Positions 31,276 through 39,316 of a stretch of 64,000 bases of DNA are shown one piece after another. Origin of the DNA: Pseudomonas syringae (lineage in GTDB: Bacteria > Pseudomonadota > Gammaproteobacteria > Pseudomonadales > Pseudomonadaceae); the NCBI RefSeq assembly GCF_001698815.1, contig NZ_LGSI01000056.1, positions 85,534 through 149,533 of the forward strand. Direction: 5' to 3'. The stretch's first letter is position 1, and each line of letters opens with the position of its first letter. Below the pieces are notes generated by a model, which did no database searches, had not been told where the DNA came from, and worked only from the letters and a program-made list of their open reading frames with translations. The position numbers and the translations under genes are program-made.

Positions 31276-31982
31276 ATGACTCCCTTCCTGCCTTCTGGGC
31301 AGTAATTCCTGCTGCGGGCGTTGGTGCTCGTATGGCAGCGGACCGTCCCAAGCAATACCTGCAACTGGGCGGCCTCACAATTCTTGAACACAGCCTGCTT
31401 TGTTTCCTCGATCACCCCCGGCTCAAGGGTCTGGTGATCAGCCTGGCTGTGGATGATCCTTACTGGCCGACATTGCCCTGTGCGCTGGACTCGCGAATCG
31501 AGCGGGTCGACGGCGGCACTGAGCGCGCGGACTCAGTACTCAACGCCTTGCTGCATCTACATGCCCACGGCGCAGGTGATGACGATTGGGTGTTGGTCCA
31601 CGACGCGGCGCGGCCAAACCTGGCGCGTTCGGATCTGGACAACCTGCTGCGCGAGTTGGCCGATGATCCGGTTGGCGGCCTGTTGGCAGTGCCAGCGCGC
31701 GACACCCTCAAACGCGCCGACAGCAACGGCCGCGTGACCGAAACCGTGGATCGCAGTTTCATCTGGCAAGCCTATACGCCGCAGATGTTCCGCCTCGGCG
31801 CACTGCACCGGGCACTGGCCGACGGCCTGGTCTCGAACGTGAACATCACCGACGAAGCGTCGGCGATCGAATGGGCAGGGCAGTCGCCAAGACTCATCGA
31901 AGGCCGCGCCGACAACATCAAGGTCACTCGCCCCGAGGATCTGGAGTGGCTGCGCCAGCGGCGCACTGAATTCAAACGCTAA
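31272..31982 (+). CDS. ispD: 2-C-methyl-D-erythritol 4-phosphate cytidylyltransferase
   Basis: The 236-residue enzyme forms CDP-ME from MEP and CTP, two steps from the dxr product. The CTP-binding start IPAAGVGARMAADRPKQYLQL is diagnostic, as are VLVHDAARPNL and IEGRADNIKVTRPEDL. In many gammaproteobacteria ispF follows directly. Here a REP element, a LysR gene and frmA-fghA lie between them. Confidence 0.96.
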   Translation: MNDSLPAFWAVIPAAGVGARMAADRPKQYLQLGGLTILEHSLLCFLDHPRLKGLVISLAVDDPYWPTLPCALDSRIERVDGGTERADSVLNALLHLHAHGAGDDDWVLVHDAARPNLARSDLDNLLRELADDPVGGLLAVPARDTLKRADSNGRVTETVDRSFIWQAYTPQMFRLGALHRALADGLVSNVNITDEASAIEWAGQSPRLIEGRADNIKVTRPEDLEWLRQRRTEFKR

Positions 31983-31986
31983 ACCT

Positions 31987-32088
31987 GTTGGAGCGAGCGG
32001 GCGGTGTTCCGACTTGCCCGCGAACCAATCGCCTCGGTGAGCCAGACCCACCGCGTTATCGTTCTTCGCGGGCAAGCCTCGCTCCAAC
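31987..32088. repeat. REP-type element with asymmetric left arm
   Basis: The right arm (32065-32088) matches the GGAGCGAGGCTTGCCCGCG family also seen at 54959-55048. The left arm has the same two halves (31987-31997 and 32013-32024) but is interrupted by about 15 bases that include GCGGGCGGTG. It lies 5 bases after ispD, between convergent genes. Confidence 0.8.
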
Positions 32089-32098
32089 GAATAGCATT

Positions 32099-32995
32099 TC
32101 ACTCCCGATACTCATCCCGCAGCGCCAATCCCTCTTTGAGGAAGTCCACCAGCTTGCGCACTTTCGGCGAGAGGTGGCGTTGTTGCGGGTATAGCGCCCA
32201 GACGGCGGTATTGGGCGGTTGATGGGTTTCGAGCAGGGAAATCAGCGCGCCGCTGTGCAGATGCTCGAGCACGTAATAATCCGGCAGCTGACACAAGCCG
32301 ACGCCATGCAACGCAGCATCCAGCACCGCTTGGCCACTGTTGCAGCGCCAGTTGCCCTGCACCCGTTGCGAAAACTCCCGTCCATTTTGCTGCAGCAGCC
32401 ACGTGTCGCTGCTGCCAATCAGGCAATTGTGTCGACTCAATTCCGACAAGCTATGCGGACGACCATAGCGTTCAAGGTAGGACGGTGATGCGCACAGATA
32501 CATGCGGCGCGGCGCCAGGCGTGTGGCGACCAGACGGGAATCCTGCAGCCGCCCCAGCCGAATCGCCAGGTCCAGGCCTTCATGAACCATGTCCAGCGTG
32601 CGATTGCTCAGTTCGATATCGACCCGCAGTTGCGGATACAGATCGATAAAGCGGGTAACCAACGGCGTGATGAAGCGCTCGCCGTAAGCCACCGCGCAAG
32701 TCATGCGCAACAAGCCCTTGGGTTCGCTGGTGAGGTCGCCGACCGCGCGCAACGCTTCTTCGCGGCCATCCTGCAGACGCTGACAGTGATGCAAAAATGT
32801 TTGTCCGGCCTCGGTCAGCGCTACTCGCCGGGTGCTTCGATACAGTAAACGGGTTTGCAGGCGTTCTTCCAGGCGGACGATCTGGCGGCTGATGTGCGAT
32901 GAAGAGACCCCAAGGCGTTCTGCGGCAGCAGTGAATTGCCCGCATTCAGCCACGGCGACGAACTCATCCAGACCTTCCCAGCGATTGGCGTACAT
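32099..32995 (-). CDS. gfnR: LysR-family regulator, probable GfnR (formaldehyde response)
   Basis: The 298-residue protein has an N-terminal winged helix (AECGQFTAAAERLGVSSSHI, about residues 16-45), with RQIVRLEERLQTRLLYRSTR as the typical LysR wing. A periplasmic-binding-like effector domain follows from about residue 90. It is divergent from frmA-fghA. In P. aeruginosa the gene at this position is described as the regulator of glutathione-dependent formaldehyde dehydrogenase. Family membership is certain; the specific role is inferred from position and synteny. Confidence 0.85.
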   Translation of the reverse strand: MYANRWEGLDEFVAVAECGQFTAAAERLGVSSSHISRQIVRLEERLQTRLLYRSTRRVALTEAGQTFLHHCQRLQDGREEALRAVGDLTSEPKGLLRMTCAVAYGERFITPLVTRFIDLYPQLRVDIELSNRTLDMVHEGLDLAIRLGRLQDSRLVATRLAPRRMYLCASPSYLERYGRPHSLSELSRHNCLIGSSDTWLLQQNGREFSQRVQGNWRCNSGQAVLDAALHGVGLCQLPDYYVLEHLHSGALISLLETHQPPNTAVWALYPQQRHLSPKVRKLVDFLKEGLALRDEYRE

Positions 32996-33035
32996 CGATT
33001 ATCCCTGTACAGCAATAATGTTTTGCTTTCGCCTG

Positions 33036-33050
33036 GATTATTAACCAATC
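33036..33050. promoter_or_regulatory. candidate LysR operator upstream of frmA
   Basis: In the 104-base divergent gap, GATT-N7-AATC (33036-33050) forms a small LysR-type dyad. It lies about where the frmA -35 box would be relative to a TATACA at 33059. A weak -35 fits activator dependence. Confidence 0.35.
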
Positions 33051-33099
33051 GGCACTGCTATACACTCGACGGCTTGTTTTATCTCGCTGGAGAAGATTG

Positions 33100-34212
33100 A
33101 TGATCAAGTCACGCGCTGCTGTTGCCTTTGCCCCTAACGAACCGCTGCAAATTGTTGAAGTCGACGTCGAAGCGCCAAAGGCCGGTGAAGTGTTGATTCG
33201 CACCGTTGCCTCCGGCGTTTGCCATACCGACGCCTACACCTTGTCCGGCGCCGATTCCGAAGGGGTATTCCCCTGCATCCTGGGTCATGAGGGCGGCGGA
33301 ATTGTCGAGGCGATTGGTGAGGGCGTTACTTCCCTGGCAGTGGGCGACCACGTGATTCCGCTTTACACCGCTGAATGCCGTGAGTGCAAATTCTGTCTGT
33401 CCGGCAAGACCAACCTGTGCCAGAAGGTGCGCGCCACCCAAGGCAAGGGCCTGATGCCTGATGGCACCACCCGGTTCAGCTACAACGGCCAGCCGGTCTA
33501 TCACTACATGGGCTGTTCGACGTTCTCCGAGTACACCGTGGTGCCGGAAATTTCTCTGGCGAAGATTCCCAAAGAAGCCCCTCTGGAAAAAGTCTGTCTG
33601 TTGGGCTGTGGTGTGACCACCGGCATCGGTGCCGTGCTTAATACCGCCAAAGTGGAAGAGGGTGCCACTGTCGCCATCTTCGGTCTGGGTGGTATCGGTC
33701 TGGCGGCGATCATCGGCGCGAAAATGGCCAAGGCCTCGCGCATTATCGCGATCGACATCAACCCGTCGAAATTCGACGTGGCTCGTGAGCTGGGTGCCAC
33801 CGACTTTATCAATCCAAAAGATCACGAAAAGCCAATCCAGGACGTGATCGTTGAACTGACCGATGGCGGCGTGGATTACAGCTTCGAATGCATCGGTAAC
33901 GTGAACCTGATGCGTGCCGCGCTGGAGTGCTGCCACAAGGGCTGGGGCGAATCGGTGATCATTGGTGTGGCCCCGTCGGGTCAGGAAATCTCCACCCGTC
34001 CATTCCAGTTGGTGACCGGTCGCGTCTGGCGCGGTTCGGCATTCGGTGGTGTGCGTGGCCGTACCGAGCTGCCGAGCTATGTCGAAAAGGCTCAAACAGG
34101 CGAGATCCCGCTGGATACCTTCATCACCCACACCATGGGCCTGGAAGATATCAACAAGGCGTTCGACTTGATGCACGAAGGCAAAAGCATTCGCACTGTC
34201 ATTCATTTCTAA
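33100..34212 (+). CDS. frmA: S-(hydroxymethyl)glutathione dehydrogenase / class III alcohol dehydrogenase
   Basis: The 370-residue zinc enzyme oxidises S-hydroxymethylglutathione, the spontaneous adduct of formaldehyde and glutathione, to S-formylglutathione using NAD+. Catalytic zinc ligands are in ASGVCHTDAYT and LGHEGGGIVE, structural-zinc Cys in CRECKFCLSGKTNLC, and the NAD fold in AIFGLGGIGLAAIIGAKM. The ATG at 33100 has GGAGAAG upstream. It is often named adhC in Pseudomonas. fghA follows and completes the detoxification route. Confidence 0.96.
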   Translation: MIKSRAAVAFAPNEPLQIVEVDVEAPKAGEVLIRTVASGVCHTDAYTLSGADSEGVFPCILGHEGGGIVEAIGEGVTSLAVGDHVIPLYTAECRECKFCLSGKTNLCQKVRATQGKGLMPDGTTRFSYNGQPVYHYMGCSTFSEYTVVPEISLAKIPKEAPLEKVCLLGCGVTTGIGAVLNTAKVEEGATVAIFGLGGIGLAAIIGAKMAKASRIIAIDINPSKFDVARELGATDFINPKDHEKPIQDVIVELTDGGVDYSFECIGNVNLMRAALECCHKGWGESVIIGVAPSGQEISTRPFQLVTGRVWRGSAFGGVRGRTELPSYVEKAQTGEIPLDTFITHTMGLEDINKAFDLMHEGKSIRTVIHF

Positions 34213-34225
34213 GTAGCAGCGGTAA

Positions 34226-34290
34226 GCTTCAAGCCTCAAGCTGCAAGAGGGTTCTGCGCCCTCTTGCAGCTTAGCTTGAGGCTTGAAAGC
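34226..34290. repeat. long inverted repeat between frmA and fghA
   Basis: Arms of about 26-32 bases (34226-34251 and 34259-34290) pair almost throughout. The right arm has a 5-base duplication (AGCTT) and one extra base. The core GCTTCAAGCCTCAAGCTGC is a further REP family. In the mRNA it forms a large hairpin ending 15 bases before the fghA start. Confidence 0.8.
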
Positions 34291-34305
34291 TGGGAGTCCA
34301 CGACC

Positions 34306-35151
34306 ATGAACCTGGAAAACCTTTCCTGCCAGAAAAGCTTCGGCGGCTGGCATAAACGCTATAAACACCATTCCCAAGTGCTTGGCTGCGACATGGTCTT
34401 CGCCGTTTACCTGCCGCCTCAGGCCGAACAGGGCAGCAAACTGCCGGTGGTGTATTGGTTGTCAGGCCTGACCTGTACCGATGAGAATTTCATGCACAAG
34501 GCTGGCGCGCTGCGCATTGCCGCCGAGCTGGGCCTGATCATCGTTGCGCCGGACACCAGCCCGCGTGGCGCGGACGTTCCGGGTGATCCGGACGGAGCCT
34601 GGGATTTCGGCCTCGGCGCCGGTTTCTATCTGAACGCCACGCAGCAGCCCTGGGCGCGGCATTATCAGATGCATGATTACGTGGTCAACGAATTGCCCGC
34701 GCTGGTCGAAGCGCATTTCCCGGCTTCGCAGGCGCGGGGTATCAGCGGGCACTCCATGGGCGGCCACGGTGCGCTGGTGTGCGCCCTGCGTAATCCGGGT
34801 CGCTACAAGTCGGTCTCGGCGTTTTCGCCGATCAGCAATCCGATGGATTGCCCGTGGGGGCAGAAGGCGTTTTCCCGTTATCTGGGCGAAGAGCGTGCCC
34901 GCTGGCGCGAATGGGATGCCAGCGTGCTGATCGCCGAGGCGTCGGAGCAGTTGCCGATGCTTGTGGATCAGGGCGACCGTGATGATTTTCTGGCCAATCA
35001 ACTCAAGCCCGAAGCGCTGGTGCAGGCTGCGAAAGCCGCCGGTCATCCGTTGACTCTGCGCATGCAGCCGGGTTACGACCACAGCTATTTCTTCATCGCC
35101 AGCTTCATCGAAGACCACCTGCGCCATCATGGCGACGCCTTAAACAGCTAA
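34306..35151 (+). CDS. fghA: S-formylglutathione hydrolase
   Basis: The 281-residue serine hydrolase splits S-formylglutathione into formate and glutathione. The esterase-D-type nucleophile elbow GISGHSMGGHG places the catalytic Ser at residue 150. GLTCTDENFMHKAGA and SPRGADVPGD are family markers, and the catalytic His is in YDHSYFFI near the end. The frame starts at 34264, inside the repeat. The ATG at 34306 with GGGAG upstream fits better. Cotranscription with frmA is likely. Confidence 0.94.
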   Translation: MNLENLSCQKSFGGWHKRYKHHSQVLGCDMVFAVYLPPQAEQGSKLPVVYWLSGLTCTDENFMHKAGALRIAAELGLIIVAPDTSPRGADVPGDPDGAWDFGLGAGFYLNATQQPWARHYQMHDYVVNELPALVEAHFPASQARGISGHSMGGHGALVCALRNPGRYKSVSAFSPISNPMDCPWGQKAFSRYLGEERARWREWDASVLIAEASEQLPMLVDQGDRDDFLANQLKPEALVQAAKAAGHPLTLRMQPGYDHSYFFIASFIEDHLRHHGDALNS

Positions 35152-35174
35152 CCTTCGCCAAAGTAGGTAGAATC

Positions 35175-35205
35175 ACGCCCTGACTTTTTTCAGGGCGTTT
35201 TTTTT
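35175..35205 (+). terminator. Rho-independent terminator touching the ispF start codon
   Basis: An 8-bp stem (ACGCCCTG/CAGGGCGT) with an 8-base loop is followed by an uninterrupted T-run reaching 35205. The ispF ATG begins at 35206. It should end the frmA-fghA transcript. Confidence 0.85.
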
Positions 35206-35679
35206 ATGCGTATTGGCCATGGCTATGATGTGCACCGTTTCGCTGAAGGCGATTTCATTACCTTGGGCGGGGTGCGGATTGCGCACGGTTTCGGGCTGCT
35301 GGCCCATTCCGATGGCGATGTGCTGTTGCATGCCCTGAGCGATGCCTTGCTGGGCGCGGCTGCGCTCGGTGACATCGGCAAGCATTTCCCGGACACCGAC
35401 CCACAGTTCAAGGGCGCCGATAGCCGAGTCTTGTTGCGCCATGTGCTGTCGTTGGTCCAGAGCAAGGGCTGGAAGGTCGGCAATGTCGACGCCACTATCG
35501 TTGCCCAGGCGCCGAAAATGGCCCCGCATATCGATTCGATGCGCGCGCTGATCGCCGCGGATCTTCAGGTTGAGTTGGATCAAGTGAATGTAAAGGCTAC
35601 TACCACCGAAAAACTCGGCTTCACGGGTCGGGAAGAGGGCATCGCGGTTCACGCGGTTGCCCTGTTGTTGTCCGCATGA
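35206..35679 (+). CDS. ispF: 2-C-methyl-D-erythritol 2,4-cyclodiphosphate synthase
   Basis: The 157-residue trimeric enzyme cyclises CDP-ME 2-phosphate to MEcPP. Zinc ligands Asp8 and His10 are in GYDVHRF and His42 in DVLLHALSDALLGA. The C-terminal TTTEKLGFTGREEGIAVHAV is typical. The start ATG lies directly after the terminator T-run at 35198-35205, leaving no Shine-Dalgarno. The next in-frame start would cut off the zinc site, so this start must be right. It overlaps truD by four bases. Confidence 0.96.
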   Translation: MRIGHGYDVHRFAEGDFITLGGVRIAHGFGLLAHSDGDVLLHALSDALLGAAALGDIGKHFPDTDPQFKGADSRVLLRHVLSLVQSKGWKVGNVDATIVAQAPKMAPHIDSMRALIAADLQVELDQVNVKATTTEKLGFTGREEGIAVHAVALLLSA

Positions 35680-36734
35680 CGGAACTGGAACTGCTGGGCC
35701 CGCGCGCGTATGGCGAGTCGCTGGGCAGCGCCGTGCTCAAGGCAACGGCGGAAGACTTTCAGGTCGATGAAGTGCTGGACATCCCGCTTTCCGGCGACGG
35801 CGAACACCTCTGGCTGTGGGTTGAGAAGCGCGGCCTCAATACCGAAGAAGCCGCTCGTCGACTGGCCAAGGCCGCTGGCGTGCCGCTCAGAACCGTGAGC
35901 TACGCGGGTCTCAAAGACCGCCAGGCCCTGACGCGGCAGTGGTTCAGCATCCAGTTGCCAGGTAAGGCCGATCCTGATCTGGCGGCGGCACAAGACGACA
36001 CGCTGAAGATCCTCAAAACCACCCGCCACAAGCGCAAGTTGCAGCGCGGCGCGCATGCGGCGAACGGTTTTACCCTGCGTCTGACGCAACTGAATGGCGA
36101 CAAGGACGCGCTACAGCAGCGTCTTGAGCAGATAGCCAAGGCCGGGATCCCCAATTATTTCGGCAGCCAGCGCTTCGGTTATCAAGGCGGCAACCTGGGT
36201 GAAGCCCGTGATTACGCCGGGCGCCAGGCGTTGCCCGAACAGCGCGCCGTTCGTTCGCGTCTGCTCTCCACGGCACGCAGTTATCTGTTCAATCAGGTGT
36301 TGGCCGCGCGGGTGGCCGATGGCAGCTGGCAACGGGCTCAGGTCGGCGACCTGCTGGCCTTTACCGACAGCCGCAGTTTTTTCCCGGCCGGCATCGACGA
36401 GTGCAGCGACCCGCGTCTGGCGATTCTCGATCTGCATCCGACTGGCCCGCAATGGGGCGAAGGTCCTTCGCCAGCGTCGGGCGCAACTGCTACGCTGGAG
36501 AACGACATCGCCAATCGCGAAGCGGCATTGCGCGATTGGTTGATTCGAGCCGGAATGGAACACGAACGGCGTATCCTGCGACTGCCCATTGGCGGGTTGA
36601 CGTGGCATTATCCCGAGCCTGACATTCTGCAACTGGAATTCGTCCTCCCGGCTGGATGCTTCGCCACTGTATTGGTGCGCGAACTCGTCGATCTGGTACC
36701 GGTAGGGCAGACGGACAGCTCATGCGTATTCTGA
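35676..36734 (+). CDS. truD: tRNA pseudouridine(13) synthase TruD
   Basis: The 352-residue enzyme makes pseudouridine 13 in tRNA-Glu. The catalytic Asp81 lies in YAGLKDRQALTRQWFS, and the inserted TRUD domain follows, including GIPNYFGSQRFGYQGGNL. The start overlaps the ispF stop, and the end overlaps surE by 13 bases. The ispF-truD-surE-pcm-nlpD-rpoS order is conserved across gammaproteobacteria. Confidence 0.95.
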   Translation: MTELELLGPRAYGESLGSAVLKATAEDFQVDEVLDIPLSGDGEHLWLWVEKRGLNTEEAARRLAKAAGVPLRTVSYAGLKDRQALTRQWFSIQLPGKADPDLAAAQDDTLKILKTTRHKRKLQRGAHAANGFTLRLTQLNGDKDALQQRLEQIAKAGIPNYFGSQRFGYQGGNLGEARDYAGRQALPEQRAVRSRLLSTARSYLFNQVLAARVADGSWQRAQVGDLLAFTDSRSFFPAGIDECSDPRLAILDLHPTGPQWGEGPSPASGATATLENDIANREAALRDWLIRAGMEHERRILRLPIGGLTWHYPEPDILQLEFVLPAGCFATVLVRELVDLVPVGQTDSSCVF

Positions 36735-37471
36735 TTTCAAACGATGATGGGGTAACTGCGCCCGGTCTCGCGGCGCTGTATGCGGCGCTGACCGATTACA
36801 GCGAATGCGTGGTTATCGCTCCCGATCAAGACAAAAGCGGCGCCAGCAGCTCGCTGACGCTCGACCGTCCTTTGCATCCCCACACCCTGGCGAACGGCTT
36901 TATCAGCGTCAACGGCACGCCGACCGATTGCGTTCACTTGGGGCTTAACGGCCTGCTGGATACCCCGCCCGACATGGTGGTGTCCGGAATCAATCTGGGC
37001 GCCAACCTCGGCGATGATGTCCTGTACTCCGGTACGGTGGCGGCTGCGCTGGAGGGGCGGTTTCTGCAACGGCCGTCGTTTGCTTTTTCGTTCCTCTCCC
37101 GGCAGCCGGAAAACCTGGCCACGGCGGCGCATTACGCGCGCCTGCTGGTCGAGTCCCACGAGCAACTGGACCTGCCACCGCGCACGGTCCTGAACGTGAA
37201 TATCCCCAATCTGCCGCTGGCGCATGTCCGTGGCATCCAGCTCACGCGCCTGGGCCATCGCGCCCGTGCGGCGGCACCAATCAAGGTGGTTGATCCACGC
37301 GGTCGTTCGGGATACTGGATTGCAGCCGCCGGTGATGCCGAAGATGGCGGTGCGGGAACTGATTTTCATGCGGTGATGCAAGGGTATGTATCGATTACCC
37401 CGTTGCAGCTCGATCGTACCTATCAGGACGGGTTCAGCAGCCTGAACAAATGGCTGGAGGGCCTTCTCTGA
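36722..37471 (+). CDS. surE: 5'/3'-nucleotidase SurE
   Basis: The 249-residue metal-dependent phosphatase acts on nucleoside monophosphates and is linked to stationary-phase survival. It begins MRILISNDDG with metal-binding Asp8 and Asp9. IAPDQDKSGASSSLTL, VNGTPTDCVHLGL and SGINLGANLGDDVLYSGTV are family motifs. The frame is open from 36656, inside truD, but the ATG at 36722 gives the family start. Its TGA overlaps the pcm ATG by one base. Confidence 0.96.
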   Translation: MRILISNDDGVTAPGLAALYAALTDYSECVVIAPDQDKSGASSSLTLDRPLHPHTLANGFISVNGTPTDCVHLGLNGLLDTPPDMVVSGINLGANLGDDVLYSGTVAAALEGRFLQRPSFAFSFLSRQPENLATAAHYARLLVESHEQLDLPPRTVLNVNIPNLPLAHVRGIQLTRLGHRARAAAPIKVVDPRGRSGYWIAAAGDAEDGGAGTDFHAVMQGYVSITPLQLDRTYQDGFSSLNKWLEGLL

Positions 37472-38148
37472 TGTCGCGCGAACAAGATGATCTGTTACGT
37501 CGTGGAATCGGGATGACTTCCCAGCGTACCCGCGAGCGGCTGATTCAACGTCTGTATGACGAAGGTCTGTCCAACGTGCAGGTGCTGGACGTGATCCGCA
37601 AGACACCACGGCATATGTTTGTCGATGAGGCTCTGGCCCATCGCGCCTATGAAGACACGGCATTGCCGATCGGTCACAACCAGACCATTTCCCAGCCGTA
37701 CATGGTGGCGCGCATGAGCGAGCTGCTGCTCGCTGCGGGTCCGCTGGACAAGGTTATGGAAATCGGCACCGGATCGGGCTACCAGACCGCCGTACTGGCG
37801 CAGCTGGTTGAGCGGGTGTTCTCGGTCGAACGGATCAAGGTGCTGCAGGACCGTGCCAAAGAGCGGCTGGTCGAACTGAACCTGCGCAATGTGGTGTTTC
37901 GCTGGGGGGATGGCTGGGAAGGCTGGCCGGCACTCGCGCCCTATAACGGCATCATCGTCACGGCAGTGGCGACGGACGTGCCCCAGGCGCTGCTTGACCA
38001 ACTGGCTCCGGGCGGGCGGCTGGTAATTCCAGTAGGTTCAGGCGAAGTCCAGCAGTTGATGCTGATCATTCGTGAAGAAAACGGTTTTTCCCGGCATGTT
38101 CTGGGGGCGGTGCGCTTCGTTCCGCTGCTCAATGGGCCGTTGGCCTGA
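37471..38148 (+). CDS. pcm: protein-L-isoaspartate O-methyltransferase
   Basis: The 225-residue SAM-dependent enzyme repairs isoaspartyl residues in aged proteins. The SAM-binding [18 protein letters not shown] is clear, with the family block [15 protein letters not shown] before it and [26 protein letters not shown]-like sequence after. The ATG at 37471 overlaps the surE stop; a start 14 codons later (MTSQRTRER) is possible and used in some relatives. It lies between surE and nlpD. Confidence 0.95.
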   Translation: [225 protein letters not shown]

Positions 38149-38344
38149 GAACCTTTGGCCCGGCCACTGAATTCTGATCATCGCCGTTGGTCTATCACCT
38201 GTCGCAGCCGCGCGGTCCGAGTGCAGTGTCCGGCGAGCTCGCGCGATGTGCGCCAAGGGCTTCAAAAAGTTTAAGCAGTAGCTGCCGCCGTTATTACGGC
38301 ACAATAGGCAGCTTAAATTCAGTCACCAGTAAAGGGAGTGGCGG

Positions 38345-39214
38345 GTGAGTCGCACAGTCATTCGGCAGCGTATGTTTTCAAAAAGTTTTCAGCGACTGGT
38401 GACTGGCATCGTTCTCAGTGTCCTTTTGGTCGGCTGCTCCAGTACGCCATCCGGCGGCGTTCGGGTTGTGGATCGGAACAATAACGCCGCGCCCCAGCGC
38501 CCTACGGTGACCACCGGGCAGTACGTGGTGCGGCGCGGTGACACGCTGTTTTCCATTGCCTTCCGTTATGGCTGGGACTACAAGGCGCTGGCCGCCCGCA
38601 ACCAGATCCCGGAGCCCTACACCATCCGGCCGGGTCAGACGATTCGCTTCGACGGGCGCTCTGGCTCCAGCTCCTCAGCGGTCGCGACAGCAGGCCGGCC
38701 GGGCGTTGCGCCGAGCACTTCCTCCACGTCTACCAGCAGTTCCGGTTCGATCAAAACCACGGTAATTTCCAAGCCAATCTCGGTTGTGCCGGTGGTTATT
38801 CCCCCCTCTGGAGATGTGAGAACAGGCCCTGCCGGACCTTCTCCGACAGGCTGGACGTGGCCCTCCAGTGGTATTTTGATCGGGAAATTCTCTTCAAACG
38901 GTAGTTTGAATAAAGGAATTGATATCGCTGGTGATTTGGGACAGCCTGTTTTGGCTGCGTCTGATGGTTCAGTTGTTTACGCCGGGAGTGGATTGCGGGG
39001 CTACGGCGAATTGATAATCATCAAACACAGCGATACCTACGTAAGCGCCTACGGTCACAACCGCAGGTTGATGGTTCGGGAGGGGCAGCAGGTCAAGGCA
39101 GGGCAGACAATTGCCGAAATGGGGTCAACGGGAACCGACCGAGTGAAACTGCATTTTGAGATTCGCCGCCAGGGAAAACCTGTAGATCCACTGCAATTCT
39201 TGCCACGTCGTTGA
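38345..39214 (+). CDS. nlpD: NlpD lipoprotein, LysM plus degenerate LytM amidase activator
   Basis: The 289-residue outer-membrane lipoprotein starts with GTG after AAAGGGAGTGG. The lipobox LLVGC puts the lipidated Cys at 31. A LysM peptidoglycan-binding domain (about 59-102: YVVRRGDTLFSIAFRYGWDY) is followed by a Ser/Pro-rich linker and a LytM/M23 domain (about 175-287). The M23 zinc motif is altered: Asn replaces His in NKGIDIAG, so it should not cut peptidoglycan but activate amidases such as AmiC at division sites. In related species the main rpoS promoter lies inside nlpD. Confidence 0.94.
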   Translation: MSRTVIRQRMFSKSFQRLVTGIVLSVLLVGCSSTPSGGVRVVDRNNNAAPQRPTVTTGQYVVRRGDTLFSIAFRYGWDYKALAARNQIPEPYTIRPGQTIRFDGRSGSSSSAVATAGRPGVAPSTSSTSTSSSGSIKTTVISKPISVVPVVIPPSGDVRTGPAGPSPTGWTWPSSGILIGKFSSNGSLNKGIDIAGDLGQPVLAASDGSVVYAGSGLRGYGELIIIKHSDTYVSAYGHNRRLMVREGQQVKAGQTIAEMGSTGTDRVKLHFEIRRQGKPVDPLQFLPRR

Positions 39215-39316
39215 TTGCTTCCAGCCTGTTCCTGACGTAGAGGGACAGGCTCAAGCGTTGCCATGGAAATAGGCGTCGCTAGAGCTTGAGGTCGAACTCA
39301 CCAAAGGACTATAACA

